This document shows positions 52,233 through 59,721 of a DNA stretch of 64,000 bases, one piece after another. Position 1 is the stretch's first letter, and each line of letters begins with the position of its first letter. The notes under the pieces are model-generated. The model had not been told where the DNA came from and searched no databases. It saw only the letters and a program-made list of their open reading frames with translations. Made by a program: the position numbers and the translations under genes. Source of the DNA: Nocardioidaceae bacterium (lineage in GTDB: Bacteria; Actinomycetota; Actinomycetes; Propionibacteriales; Nocardioidaceae); assembly GCA_030655315.1 (NCBI GenBank), contig JAURVT010000006.1:1-64000 (forward strand), written 5' to 3'.

Positions 52233-53191
52233 CCCAGGAGGCCCGGGTGCGGGCTCCCGCGGAGTCCCGGCCGGCGTCGCCGAGCTCCGGCGAGGGCCCG
52301 TCACCTCGACGCAGCCGCACCCGCCGGCTGCACGACGCCGTCACCGGCTACTCGTTCCTCGCGCCCAACCTGGTGCTGATCGGCGTCTTCCTGTTCCTGC
52401 CGCTCGTGTGGGCCCTGCTGATCAGCTTCCGCGAGACCAACGGCTTCGGCGACGGCGACTTCGTCGGGCTCGCCAACTACCAGCGGCTGCTGAGCGACCC
52501 GGCGTTCTGGCGGTCGCTGGCCAACACCGTCCTCTTCACGGCGCTGGTCGTCCCGCTGAGCCTACTGGCCGGGCTCGGCTGCGCGGTGCTGATGAACTCG
52601 GTGCTGCCGGCCCGCGGCCTGTTCCGGACGCTGATCATCCTCCCGATGGCGATCTCCGGCGTCGCGACCGCGCTGATCGGCGTGCTCGTCTTCGACCAGA
52701 ACACCGGCATCGCCAACAAGCTGCTCGGCGCGATCGGCATCTCGCAGGTGCCCTGGCAGTCCGGCGGCACCGCGGCGTTCATCTCGGTCGTCCTGGTGAC
52801 GCTGTGGTGGCGCATCGGCTTCAACATGATCATCTACCTGGCCGGGCTGCAGGGGATCTCCCCCGAGCTCTACGAGTCGGCGCGCCTCGACGGCGCGGGC
52901 CCGTGGCAGCGGTTCCGGTTCATCACGGTGCCGATGGTCGGGCCGTCGACGTTCTTCCTGCTCGTCATGAACGTCATCTACTCCTTCCAGGTCTTCGACA
53001 TCATCTTCGTGATGACCAACGGCGGACCGGGCCGCGCGACGTCCGTGCTCGTCACCTACGCCTACGAGCGCGGCTTCTCCACCCGGGAGCAGGGGTACGC
53101 CGCCGCCATCGGGATGGTGCTGCTCCTCGTGACCCTCGCCTTCACGGCACTGCAGTGGCGCTACAGCCGCACCCGAGACCTGGTGGAGTGA
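52229..53191 (+). CDS. Carbohydrate ABC transporter permease 1 (MalF-like)
   Basis: 320 aa, six TM segments after a 40-residue polar N-terminus. Coupling-loop EAA motif ELYESARLDGAGPWQRFRFITVPM (core ESARLDGAGPWQRF) near 215. Overlaps the binding-protein gene by ATGA. Confidence 0.93.
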   Translation: MTQEARVRAPAESRPASPSSGEGPSPRRSRTRRLHDAVTGYSFLAPNLVLIGVFLFLPLVWALLISFRETNGFGDGDFVGLANYQRLLSDPAFWRSLANTVLFTALVVPLSLLAGLGCAVLMNSVLPARGLFRTLIILPMAISGVATALIGVLVFDQNTGIANKLLGAIGISQVPWQSGGTAAFISVVLVTLWWRIGFNMIIYLAGLQGISPELYESARLDGAGPWQRFRFITVPMVGPSTFFLLVMNVIYSFQVFDIIFVMTNGGPGRATSVLVTYAYERGFSTREQGYAAAIGMVLLLVTLAFTALQWRYSRTRDLVE

Positions 53192-53192
53192 C

Positions 53193-54047
53193 ATGACGAC
53201 CGCCCCGCACGCCCCCACCCCCGCGCGCCGCCGTCCCGGCCGCGGCGCCGCCCTGCGGCTGCTCGCCGCCGTCCTGGTCGCCGGCGTCCTGATGTCCCCC
53301 CTGTACTGGATGGTCGTCGTGGCCTTCTCGCCGCGGGCCGAGCTGCTGGCCACCGACCTGCGCCTGTGGCCGCGCTCGTTCACCCTCGACAACTTCGACC
53401 GCGTGTTCTCCGGCTTCCCCGCCATCACCTGGCTGGGCAACTCCGTCGCCATCACCGCGGTCGTCACCGTCCTGACGGTGAGCGTGAGCCTGCTCGCGGG
53501 CTACGCGTTCGCGCAGCTGCGGTTCCGCGGCCGCAACGTGGTGTTCCTGCTGACGCTCAGCACGATGATGCTGCCCGTCCAGGTGATCATCGTGTCGCAG
53601 TTCCGCCTGGTCACCGATCTGGGCATCTACGGCACCTACTGGGCGGTGATCCTGCCGACCGCGGCCTCGGCCTTCGGCGTCTTCCTGGCCCGGCAGTTCA
53701 TCATCGGCATCCCCAGCGAGCTGCTGGACGCCGCCCGCGTCGACGGGGCGGGGTCGTTCCGGATCTTCTTCCAGGTGGTGCTCCCGCTCTGCAAGCCGCT
53801 GATCGCGGCCCTCACCCTGCTGACGGTGCTGTCGACGTGGAACGACTTCGCGTGGCCGCTGATCGCGCTCAAGGAGAACAGCCTCTACACGCTGCCCATC
53901 GGCCTGCTCTACCTGCAGGGCCAGTTCGGCTCCGACTACGGCGCCACCATGGCCTTCGCCCTGCTCAGCGTCCTGCCGATGGTGGTCCTGTTCCTCGTCT
54001 TCCAGCGCCACTTCGTGCAGGGCTTCGCGCGCAGCGGCATCCGCTGA
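53193..54047 (+). CDS. Carbohydrate ABC transporter permease 2 (MalG-like)
   Basis: 284 aa, six TM segments; EAA loop ELLDAARVDGAGSFRIFFQVV (core DAARVDGAGSFRIF). Starts 1 nt after permease 1. No ATPase gene follows, so the importer must borrow a shared MsiK-like ATPase from elsewhere, as is common in actinobacteria. Confidence 0.93.
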   Translation: MTTAPHAPTPARRRPGRGAALRLLAAVLVAGVLMSPLYWMVVVAFSPRAELLATDLRLWPRSFTLDNFDRVFSGFPAITWLGNSVAITAVVTVLTVSVSLLAGYAFAQLRFRGRNVVFLLTLSTMMLPVQVIIVSQFRLVTDLGIYGTYWAVILPTAASAFGVFLARQFIIGIPSELLDAARVDGAGSFRIFFQVVLPLCKPLIAALTLLTVLSTWNDFAWPLIALKENSLYTLPIGLLYLQGQFGSDYGATMAFALLSVLPMVVLFLVFQRHFVQGFARSGIR

Positions 54048-54145
54048 CCGGGCGCCCGCACCAGGCGGGAATGCGACGGGGGGCGGGGGTGTTCGGACAG
54101 GGGTCGACCGTGCCGGTCGGCGGGCCGGCACGTGGAGGAGGAGCG

Positions 54146-54649
54146 ATGTCCCACCACGTGCCCGGCGGCCTCGCCGGGCTGCCGCGGCTGGTGGCCGGCT
54201 GGACGCTCACCGTCGCCGGCGTCGCCCTCGTGCCGCTGCCCGGTCCGGGCACCGTCGTCCTCGTCGCGGGCATCGGGCTGCTCGCGCCGCACTACGCCTG
54301 GGCCCGTCGCCTGCTCGACCCGCTGCGCACGCGGGCCGTCGCCGCGGCGTCCTACGGCGCCGCCACCTGGCCGCGCGTCGTCGCCTCGGTGCTCGGCGCC
54401 GTCGCGGTCGTCGCGCTCGGCGCGCTGTGGTGGGTCGACCCGGCCTTCACCTCGCGCGACGTCCTCGGGCTCCGCGTCGGCCCGCACCTGCCGTTCGGTG
54501 GTCACCTGACCGCGCTGGGGCTGTGGGCGTCGGCCGTCGCGAGCCTCGTGCTGGTGGCCTACAGCGTGGCGCGGTGGGCCCCGCGGCGCGCGGCAGCCGA
54601 CCGTCCGGTGGCGACCGCCCCGGCGTCCCGTCGTCCGTGCCACTGCTGA
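54146..54649 (+). CDS. PGPGW-type membrane protein
   Basis: 167 aa. Two close hydrophobic segments near the N-terminus around LVPLPGPGTVVLVAGIGLLA, the PGPGW-domain (TIGR02611-like) pattern, and two more at about 75-95 and 120-145. GGAGGAG ribosome site 5-11 nt upstream. Function unknown; shares one base with the SDR start. Confidence 0.82.
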   Translation: MSHHVPGGLAGLPRLVAGWTLTVAGVALVPLPGPGTVVLVAGIGLLAPHYAWARRLLDPLRTRAVAAASYGAATWPRVVASVLGAVAVVALGALWWVDPAFTSRDVLGLRVGPHLPFGGHLTALGLWASAVASLVLVAYSVARWAPRRAAADRPVATAPASRRPCHC

Positions 54650-55398
54650 TGACCGCGCTGGACGGCGTCGCGCTCGTGACCGGTGCGTCCCGCGGGCTCG
54701 GGGCCGCGATCGCCGAGGTGCTGGCCGCGGCGGGCCACGTCGTCGCGGTCAACTACGCGTCGTCGGCCGACCGGGCCGAGGCCGTCGTCGCCCGCATCAC
54801 CGCGGCCGGCGGTCGTGCCGCCGCGTTCCGCGCCGACGTCACCTCCGAACCGGACGTGCAGCGGCTGGTCGCCGAGGTCGAGGCGCGGCTCGGTCCGGTC
54901 ACGGTCCTGGTGGTCAACGCCACGGGGGCGCAGCCCACCACGCCGGTGCACGAGCTGGGCTGGGACGACGTCACGCCGATGCTCGACTACTTCGTCCGGA
55001 GCCCGGTGCTCCTCACCTCGGCGGTGGTGCCGTCGATGACGGCCGCCGGTGCGGGACGCATCGTCCACGTGGGGTCGGACGTCGTCGACCGGGCCCCCGA
55101 GGGCAACGCCGCCTACGTCGCCGCCAAGTCCGCCCAGCTGGGGCTCGCCCGGGTGGGCGCCCGCGAGCTCGGGCCCCGCGGCATCACCGTCAACACCGTC
55201 CAGCCCGGGTGGGTGCCGGTGGAGCGTCATGCCGACGTGCCGCAGGCCGACCTCGACCGGCACGCGGCCACGGTGCCGGTGGGTCGGACGGGGACGCCCG
55301 CCGAGGTGGCCGCGAGCGTGGTGCACCTCGCGTCGGTCGAGGCCGCCTACGTCAACGGTGCGGTGCTCACGGTCAACGGCGGCAGCACCGTCGCCTGA
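54649..55398 (+). CDS. SDR-family oxidoreductase
   Basis: 249-aa classical short-chain dehydrogenase. TGASRGLGAAIAE at 11-23, Ser143, Tyr156 and Lys160 as the triad; VNATG replaces the usual NNAG; C-terminal NGAVLTVNGGST. Cytoplasmic NADP(H)-dependent, substrate unknown. The ATG overlaps the previous stop (TGATG). A GTG 12 nt upstream is an alternative. Confidence 0.9.
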   Translation: MTALDGVALVTGASRGLGAAIAEVLAAAGHVVAVNYASSADRAEAVVARITAAGGRAAAFRADVTSEPDVQRLVAEVEARLGPVTVLVVNATGAQPTTPVHELGWDDVTPMLDYFVRSPVLLTSAVVPSMTAAGAGRIVHVGSDVVDRAPEGNAAYVAAKSAQLGLARVGARELGPRGITVNTVQPGWVPVERHADVPQADLDRHAATVPVGRTGTPAEVAASVVHLASVEAAYVNGAVLTVNGGSTVA

Positions 55399-55404
55399 CG
55401 AGGC

Positions 55405-55437
55405 GTTCACCTTCTCCTCACCCGCCGTTCGGTCGGG
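55405..55437 (+). promoter_or_regulatory. Candidate PHO box (11-nt repeats) before the DUF6454-like gene
   Basis: Three consecutive 11-nt units, GTTCACCTTCT, CCTCACCCGCC and GTTCGGTCGGG, 50-80 nt before the start. The first two fit the GTTCACC-type repeat of actinobacterial PhoP sites; the third is weaker. Confidence 0.5.
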
Positions 55438-55486
55438 CGCGGTGCACTGACCCGTCAGCACCGCCGCTCCTCCCCCGGGATCCCCC

Positions 55487-56458
55487 ATGCGCCTGCACGC
55501 CTCCCTGTCACGCCCGCTCGTGGTCGCCGCGCTCACCGCGGTCACCGCCGTCGTGCCCCTCGCCGTCCACACCACCGACGCGCCGGCGGGCTCGCGGCGC
55601 GACGGCGACCTCGCCCGGACCTTCACCGACACCACGCGGAGCACCGCCTGGGTGCGCACCGGTGCGCTGACGCTGGACTTCGACACCTTCCACCCGCAGG
55701 GCCTGGTGGTGACCCGCGACCGGATCTACCTCTCGTCGGTGGAGATCCTCGAGCTGCCCGTGAAGAACCCCGACCCCTCGGACGGCTTCGACCGCACCCC
55801 CGGCCGGGGCAAGGGCCACCTGTTCGTGATGGACCGCACGGGCCGGCTGCTGGAGGACGTCCCGCTCGGCCGGGGCACCAGCTACCACCCCGGCGGCATC
55901 AGCACGGACGGCCGGAACATCTGGGTCAGCGTCGCGCAGTACCGGCCGAACAGCCACGCGATCGTCTACCGGATCCCGACCGACACGCTGCGCCCCGAGC
56001 GGGTCTTCGAGGTCGACGACCACGTCGGCGGCATCGTCTACGACCCAGAGCGCCGGGTGCTCGTCGGCAACACCTGGGGCTCGCGTCGCTTCTACGAGTG
56101 GACGACGCGCGGCCGCGAGCGCGACACCTGGCTGAACCCCGGCCACCTCGTCGACTACCAGGACTGCACCTACGCCGCGCGGTCCAAGGCCCTGTGCACC
56201 GGCGTGACCGACCTGCCGCAGCGTCCGGGCTCGACCGGCACCTACGAGCTGGGCGGCCTCGGTCTCGTCGACCTGCGCACCCACGCCGTCACGCACGAGA
56301 TCCCGTTCCAGCAGTTCTCCACCGGCGGGCACGTCGCCACCCGCAACCCGGTCGACGTCCACGCGGCCGGCCGCACCCTGACGATGTACGCCGCCCCCGA
56401 CGACAGCGACGAGGGCGTCGGCACCCAGGTGCTCACCTACCGGGCGGTGGTGGGCTGA
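55487..56458 (+). CDS. Secreted DUF6454-like beta-rich protein
   Basis: 323 aa. Signal peptide about 1-33 (VVAALTAVTAVVPLAV). Body has repeated b-strand blades (HPQGLVVTRDRIYLSS, HPGGISTDGRNIWVSV, VGGIVYDPERRVLVGN), suggesting a b-propeller with no visible catalytic site. Looks like the DUF6454 family, function unknown. Its candidate PHO box suggests induction in phosphate limitation. Its 3' end overlaps the convergent NTF2-like gene by 26 bp. Confidence 0.85.
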   Translation: MRLHASLSRPLVVAALTAVTAVVPLAVHTTDAPAGSRRDGDLARTFTDTTRSTAWVRTGALTLDFDTFHPQGLVVTRDRIYLSSVEILELPVKNPDPSDGFDRTPGRGKGHLFVMDRTGRLLEDVPLGRGTSYHPGGISTDGRNIWVSVAQYRPNSHAIVYRIPTDTLRPERVFEVDDHVGGIVYDPERRVLVGNTWGSRRFYEWTTRGRERDTWLNPGHLVDYQDCTYAARSKALCTGVTDLPQRPGSTGTYELGGLGLVDLRTHAVTHEIPFQQFSTGGHVATRNPVDVHAAGRTLTMYAAPDDSDEGVGTQVLTYRAVVG

Positions 56459-56789
56459 CGTCGGTCCAGACCTCGACCAGCTCGCCGACCAGCCCGTCGC
56501 GCTCGGTCACGAACGACGCGACGGCGTAGGTGTCGACCTGCCCGTCGGTGTGGGCGGTGACGCGGGCCCGACCGACGGCTCTGGTGCCCGCGTCGACGAC
56601 GTCGACCAGGTCGAACCGCTCGAAGCCCGGGTAGTCGGCGTTGAGCCGGACGAACGCGTCGACGTCGAACCGCTCGCCGGTGTGGACGTACCTCACCTCG
56701 AGCTCGGGGTGGAGCAGCGCCGGCAGGTCGTCCCACCGGTGCTCGTCGAGCACGACGGCGAGGCGTCGGAGGAGGTCCGCGGCAGGCAT
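56433..56789 (-). CDS. NTF2/SnoaL-like protein 2
   Basis: 118 aa, a+b cone fold: LLRRLAVVLDEHRWDDLPALLHPELEVRYVHTG near the start, then RARVTAHTDGQVDTYAVASF and a closing TDVS. Ligand-binding or catalytic role not readable. Stop lies inside the 3' end of the convergent DUF6454-like gene. Confidence 0.82.
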   Translation of the reverse strand: MPAADLLRRLAVVLDEHRWDDLPALLHPELEVRYVHTGERFDVDAFVRLNADYPGFERFDLVDVVDAGTRAVGRARVTAHTDGQVDTYAVASFVTERDGLVGELVEVWTDVSPPPPGR

Positions 56790-56861
56790 CCGGCCAGTGT
56801 GCCGGACGCGGTCCGGCCCACCCGCCGCGAAGAACGCCGACCCCACCCCGCCCCGAGTCGC

Positions 56862-56918
56862 CGAGATACGGGTTCTCCCCCACCGGACGTCGTCGCGTGG
56901 TGCAGAACCCGTATCTCG
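56862..56918. repeat. 57-bp palindromic element, copy 2
   Basis: Arms 56862-56883 and 56897-56918 pair at 20 of 22 positions around a 13-nt loop, same architecture as 4822-4878. It sits in the gap between the divergent NTF2-like and small helical protein genes, where a terminator is not needed, which favours a dispersed-repeat identity. Confidence 0.85.
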
Positions 56919-56952
56919 ACCACTCCTCTGGCGGCCCTGATTGACTGCACCC

Positions 56953-57252
56953 ATGAGTGGCGACCACCCCGATCTCGCGGCCGCGCGCCGCGGACTGACC
57001 GAGGTCAACGACCGCATCGGCGCGCACCCGCTGCGCTCGCAGGAGTTCCTGCGAGCCCGCGAGGTGATGGCGGCCGCGTCCGAGGAGGACGCGGACGCGG
57101 TCGACGACGCGCTCCGCCGGCAGGGCCTGCCGGGCCGGGGCCGGCAGCTGCGGATGATGGCGCTCGGGCTCACGTCGCTCGCGCGCCTGAACCGCAAGCG
57201 CCTCGCCCTCGAGGCCAGGATCGCCGAGCTCGAGGCGGACGACGCGCGGTAG
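56953..57252 (+). CDS. Small helical protein, 99 aa, unknown
   Basis: Not recognised. Mostly amphipathic helix with a Leu-rich C-terminal coiled coil (LNRKRLALEARIAELEADDAR; core ARIAELEADD). No signal. ATG 56953 preferred over an upstream TTG. Could be a DNA- or protein-binding adaptor, but this is only inference. Confidence 0.7.
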   Translation: MSGDHPDLAAARRGLTEVNDRIGAHPLRSQEFLRAREVMAAASEEDADAVDDALRRQGLPGRGRQLRMMALGLTSLARLNRKRLALEARIAELEADDAR

Positions 57253-57361
57253 TCCTCCTGGTCCTGCCCCGACCACGGACAGGGCGGCGTCTCACATTGA
57301 GACGGCGTGCAGCCCGGTGGGCCGCTTGACTACCGGCACACCCGAGCACGGAGGCACCGCC

Positions 57362-57826
57362 ATGAACCCCGCCGACACCGCGACCCCCACCGACGAGATG
57401 GTCTTCCGGCTGGTCTACCGGTCGCGCAGCACGATCGGGGAGGACCAGCGGGTCGACGAGCTGGGCGACATCTTCGCCACCGCCCGCAAGCGGAACCAGA
57501 GCATCGGCGTCACCGGCGCCCTGATGCTGCGCGGGGACCGCTTCGTGCAGACCCTGGAGGGCGAGCGGGCCGACGTCCAGGCGCTCTACGACGACATCGC
57601 GCGGGACGCCCGGCACAGCGACGTGGAGCTGCTGAGCACCGAGGAGTCGGCGCCCCGGTTGTTCGGCCGGTGGGCCATGGCCCGGGTGACCGAGGACGGG
57701 GCTCCCGACATCCGGCTGCTGAGCCATGCCGGCAAGCGTCGGATCAGCGAGACCGGGACCGGTCCGCACCCCACCGACGACCAGGAGCAGCACCTGAGCA
57801 CGATGCGGAGCGCGCTGGGCTCCTGA
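57362..57826 (+). CDS. BLUF-domain blue-light sensor
   Basis: 154 aa. FAD-binding BLUF fold at 10-110 with photocycle residues Tyr19 (LVYRS), Asn45 (KRNQSIGVTG), Gln63 (FVQTLEG), Trp104 and Met106. These positions match the canonical set, so it should photoswitch. Residues 110-154 are a short helical C-terminal cap, without an output domain, so signalling must be through a partner. Starts after a GGAGG-like site; followed by the convergent dnaB gene. Confidence 0.92.
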   Translation: MNPADTATPTDEMVFRLVYRSRSTIGEDQRVDELGDIFATARKRNQSIGVTGALMLRGDRFVQTLEGERADVQALYDDIARDARHSDVELLSTEESAPRLFGRWAMARVTEDGAPDIRLLSHAGKRRISETGTGPHPTDDQEQHLSTMRSALGS

Positions 57827-57856
57827 TCGAGGGGCTCTCGGGCCGGGGCCGACGGC

Positions 57857-59254
57857 TCAGCCGAACTCCTTGGCCATGTCGGTGAAGCGGGAGTAGTGGC
57901 CCTGGAAGGTCACGGTGCAGGTGCCGGGCTGGCCCGAGCGGTTCTTCGCGAGGATGAAGTCGGCCTCGCCGAGGCGCTCGGACTCGTCCTCGTACATGTC
58001 GGGGCGGTGCAGCAGCAGGACCATGTCGGCGTCCTGCTCGATCGAGCCGGACTCGCGCAGGTCCGACAGCATGGGGCGCTTGTCGGTGCGCTGCTCGGAG
58101 CCTCGGTTGAGCTGGCTGATCGCGATGATCGGGATCTCCAGCTCCTTGGCCAGCAACTTGATCTGCCGGGAGAACTCCGAGACCTCGACCTGGCGGGACT
58201 CGACCTTGCGGCCCGACGTCATCAGCTGCAGGTAGTCCAGCACGATCAGCTTGAGGTCGTGGCGCTGCTTGAGCCGCCGCGCCTTGGCCCGGATCTCCAT
58301 CATCGTCATGTTCGGCGAGTCGTCGATGAACAGCGGTGCCTCGGACACCTCGCCCATCCGGCGGGCGAGCTTGGCCCACGCCTCGTCGTCGAGCTGGCCC
58401 GAGCGCATCTCGTGCAGCGACACCCGCGCCTCGGCCGACAGCAGCCGCATCGTGATCTCGACGCGGCTCATCTCCAGCGAGAACACCGCCGCGCACATGC
58501 CGTGCTTGATCGCCGCCGAGCGGCAGATGTCGAGGCCAAGGGTGGACTTGCCGACACCGGGACGGGCCGCGACCACGATCATCTGGCCCGGGTGGAAGCC
58601 GTTGGTGTAGCGGTCGAGGTCGGCGAACCCCGACGGGACGCCGGCCATCTTGCCGTCCCGGGCGCCGATCGCCTCGAGCTCGTCGAACGTCGCCTCCATG
58701 ATGTCCGACAGCGGCGCGTAGTCCTCCGACGTGCGGGCCTCGGTGACCGCGAACACCTCGGACTGGGCGGCGTCGACGACGTCGTCGATCTGGCCCTCGC
58801 CGGCGAAACCCATCTGCGCGATCTTGGTGCCGGCGTCGATCAGGCGTCGCAGGATCGCCTTCTCGCGCACGATGTGGGCGTAGTAGCCGGCATTGGCCGC
58901 GATCGGGACCTGCGAGACCAGCGTGTGCAGGTACGGGGCGCCGCCGATCCGGGCCAGCTCGCCGCCGCGCTGCAGCTCCGCGGAGATGGTGACCGCGTCG
59001 GCCGGCTCGCCCCGGGAGTACATGTCGAGGATCGCGTCGTAGATCGTCTCGTGCGCCGGACGGTAGAAGTCGCCGCCCTTGACCTGCTCGACGACGTCGG
59101 CGATCGCGTCCTTGGACAGCAGCATCGCGCCCAGCACCGACTGCTCGGCCCCATTGTCCTGCGGGGGCGTGCGACCCAGCTGGTGGCCGCCGTCCTCGTA
59201 GTCCTGGGGCGGCTCGGACGGTGCCGACGGGCCTCGCAGATCGGTCACGCTCAC
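57857..59254 (-). CDS. dnaB: Replicative DNA helicase DnaB
   Basis: 465-aa hexameric replication helicase. N-terminal primase-interacting domain (about 30-140, NGAEQSVLGAMLLS), Walker A RPGVGKST at 231-238, Walker B LIVLDYLQL at 336-344, and SQLNRG near 385 (H3/H4 region). No intein is present: the core is uninterrupted. GTG 59254 or 59248 are both plausible starts. Confidence 0.96.
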   Translation of the reverse strand: MSVTDLRGPSAPSEPPQDYEDGGHQLGRTPPQDNGAEQSVLGAMLLSKDAIADVVEQVKGGDFYRPAHETIYDAILDMYSRGEPADAVTISAELQRGGELARIGGAPYLHTLVSQVPIAANAGYYAHIVREKAILRRLIDAGTKIAQMGFAGEGQIDDVVDAAQSEVFAVTEARTSEDYAPLSDIMEATFDELEAIGARDGKMAGVPSGFADLDRYTNGFHPGQMIVVAARPGVGKSTLGLDICRSAAIKHGMCAAVFSLEMSRVEITMRLLSAEARVSLHEMRSGQLDDEAWAKLARRMGEVSEAPLFIDDSPNMTMMEIRAKARRLKQRHDLKLIVLDYLQLMTSGRKVESRQVEVSEFSRQIKLLAKELEIPIIAISQLNRGSEQRTDKRPMLSDLRESGSIEQDADMVLLLHRPDMYEDESERLGEADFILAKNRSGQPGTCTVTFQGHYSRFTDMAKEFG

Positions 59255-59721
59255 CGGGCAGCACCTCGCAGCACAGAACGGGCACCGGGACGCTCCCGAG
59301 CCGTGGTCGTCACTCTCCCGCGTGCCACCGACAGTGACAGGCGGAGAGGTCGAAGGGCTCACCGTAGGCGTCCCCCGGCAGGCGTCCAAGCCGGTCCGGG
59401 CCACCCCTGTTGACGACCTGGGGACAACCCGTCCCAGCCTGTGGAGAAACGCCATATGTCATGTGCACAGGCTGGGTATAACTCTGTGGATGAATGCGTG
59501 GGACGGCGATGGAAGCGGCTCTGACCTGGGACGATGCTCGCGCACCGGGTGTGGGTGGAAAATAGTTCGCACCTGACTTTGTCCACGGGACGTACACGAC
59601 GTCGGCCGCGAAAGCGACTCAAGAACGTCTCAAGGTCGCCGTCCACGAGGGGACGGGGCGAGGTTCCGCGGGTACCTCGACCGCGTGGTCGGGGTCGTGG
59701 GCCGCCGCCTACTGTGGGCCG
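59255..59721. other. 467-bp intergenic region, divergent dnaB/MATE promoters with DnaA-box-like sites
   Basis: No gene. Holds DnaA-box-like 9-mers at 59419-59427, 59440-59448, 59485-59493 and 59579-59587, an 11-bp inverted repeat (59433-59443/59466-59476) and AT-rich tracts near 59478 and 59558. Confidence 0.7.
59710..59721 (+). promoter_or_regulatory. Leaderless-type -10 box of the MATE gene
   Basis: TACTGT at 59710-59715, 6 nt, then GTG 59722. Confidence 0.55.

Noticed and set aside
57857-59254. Intein in dnaB
   Set aside because: Walker A and downstream motifs are continuous at normal family spacing.
59255-59721. Chromosomal origin (oriC)
   Set aside because: Only four imperfect DnaA-like boxes, with no dnaA or dnaN nearby; treated as a possible promoter-control cluster instead.
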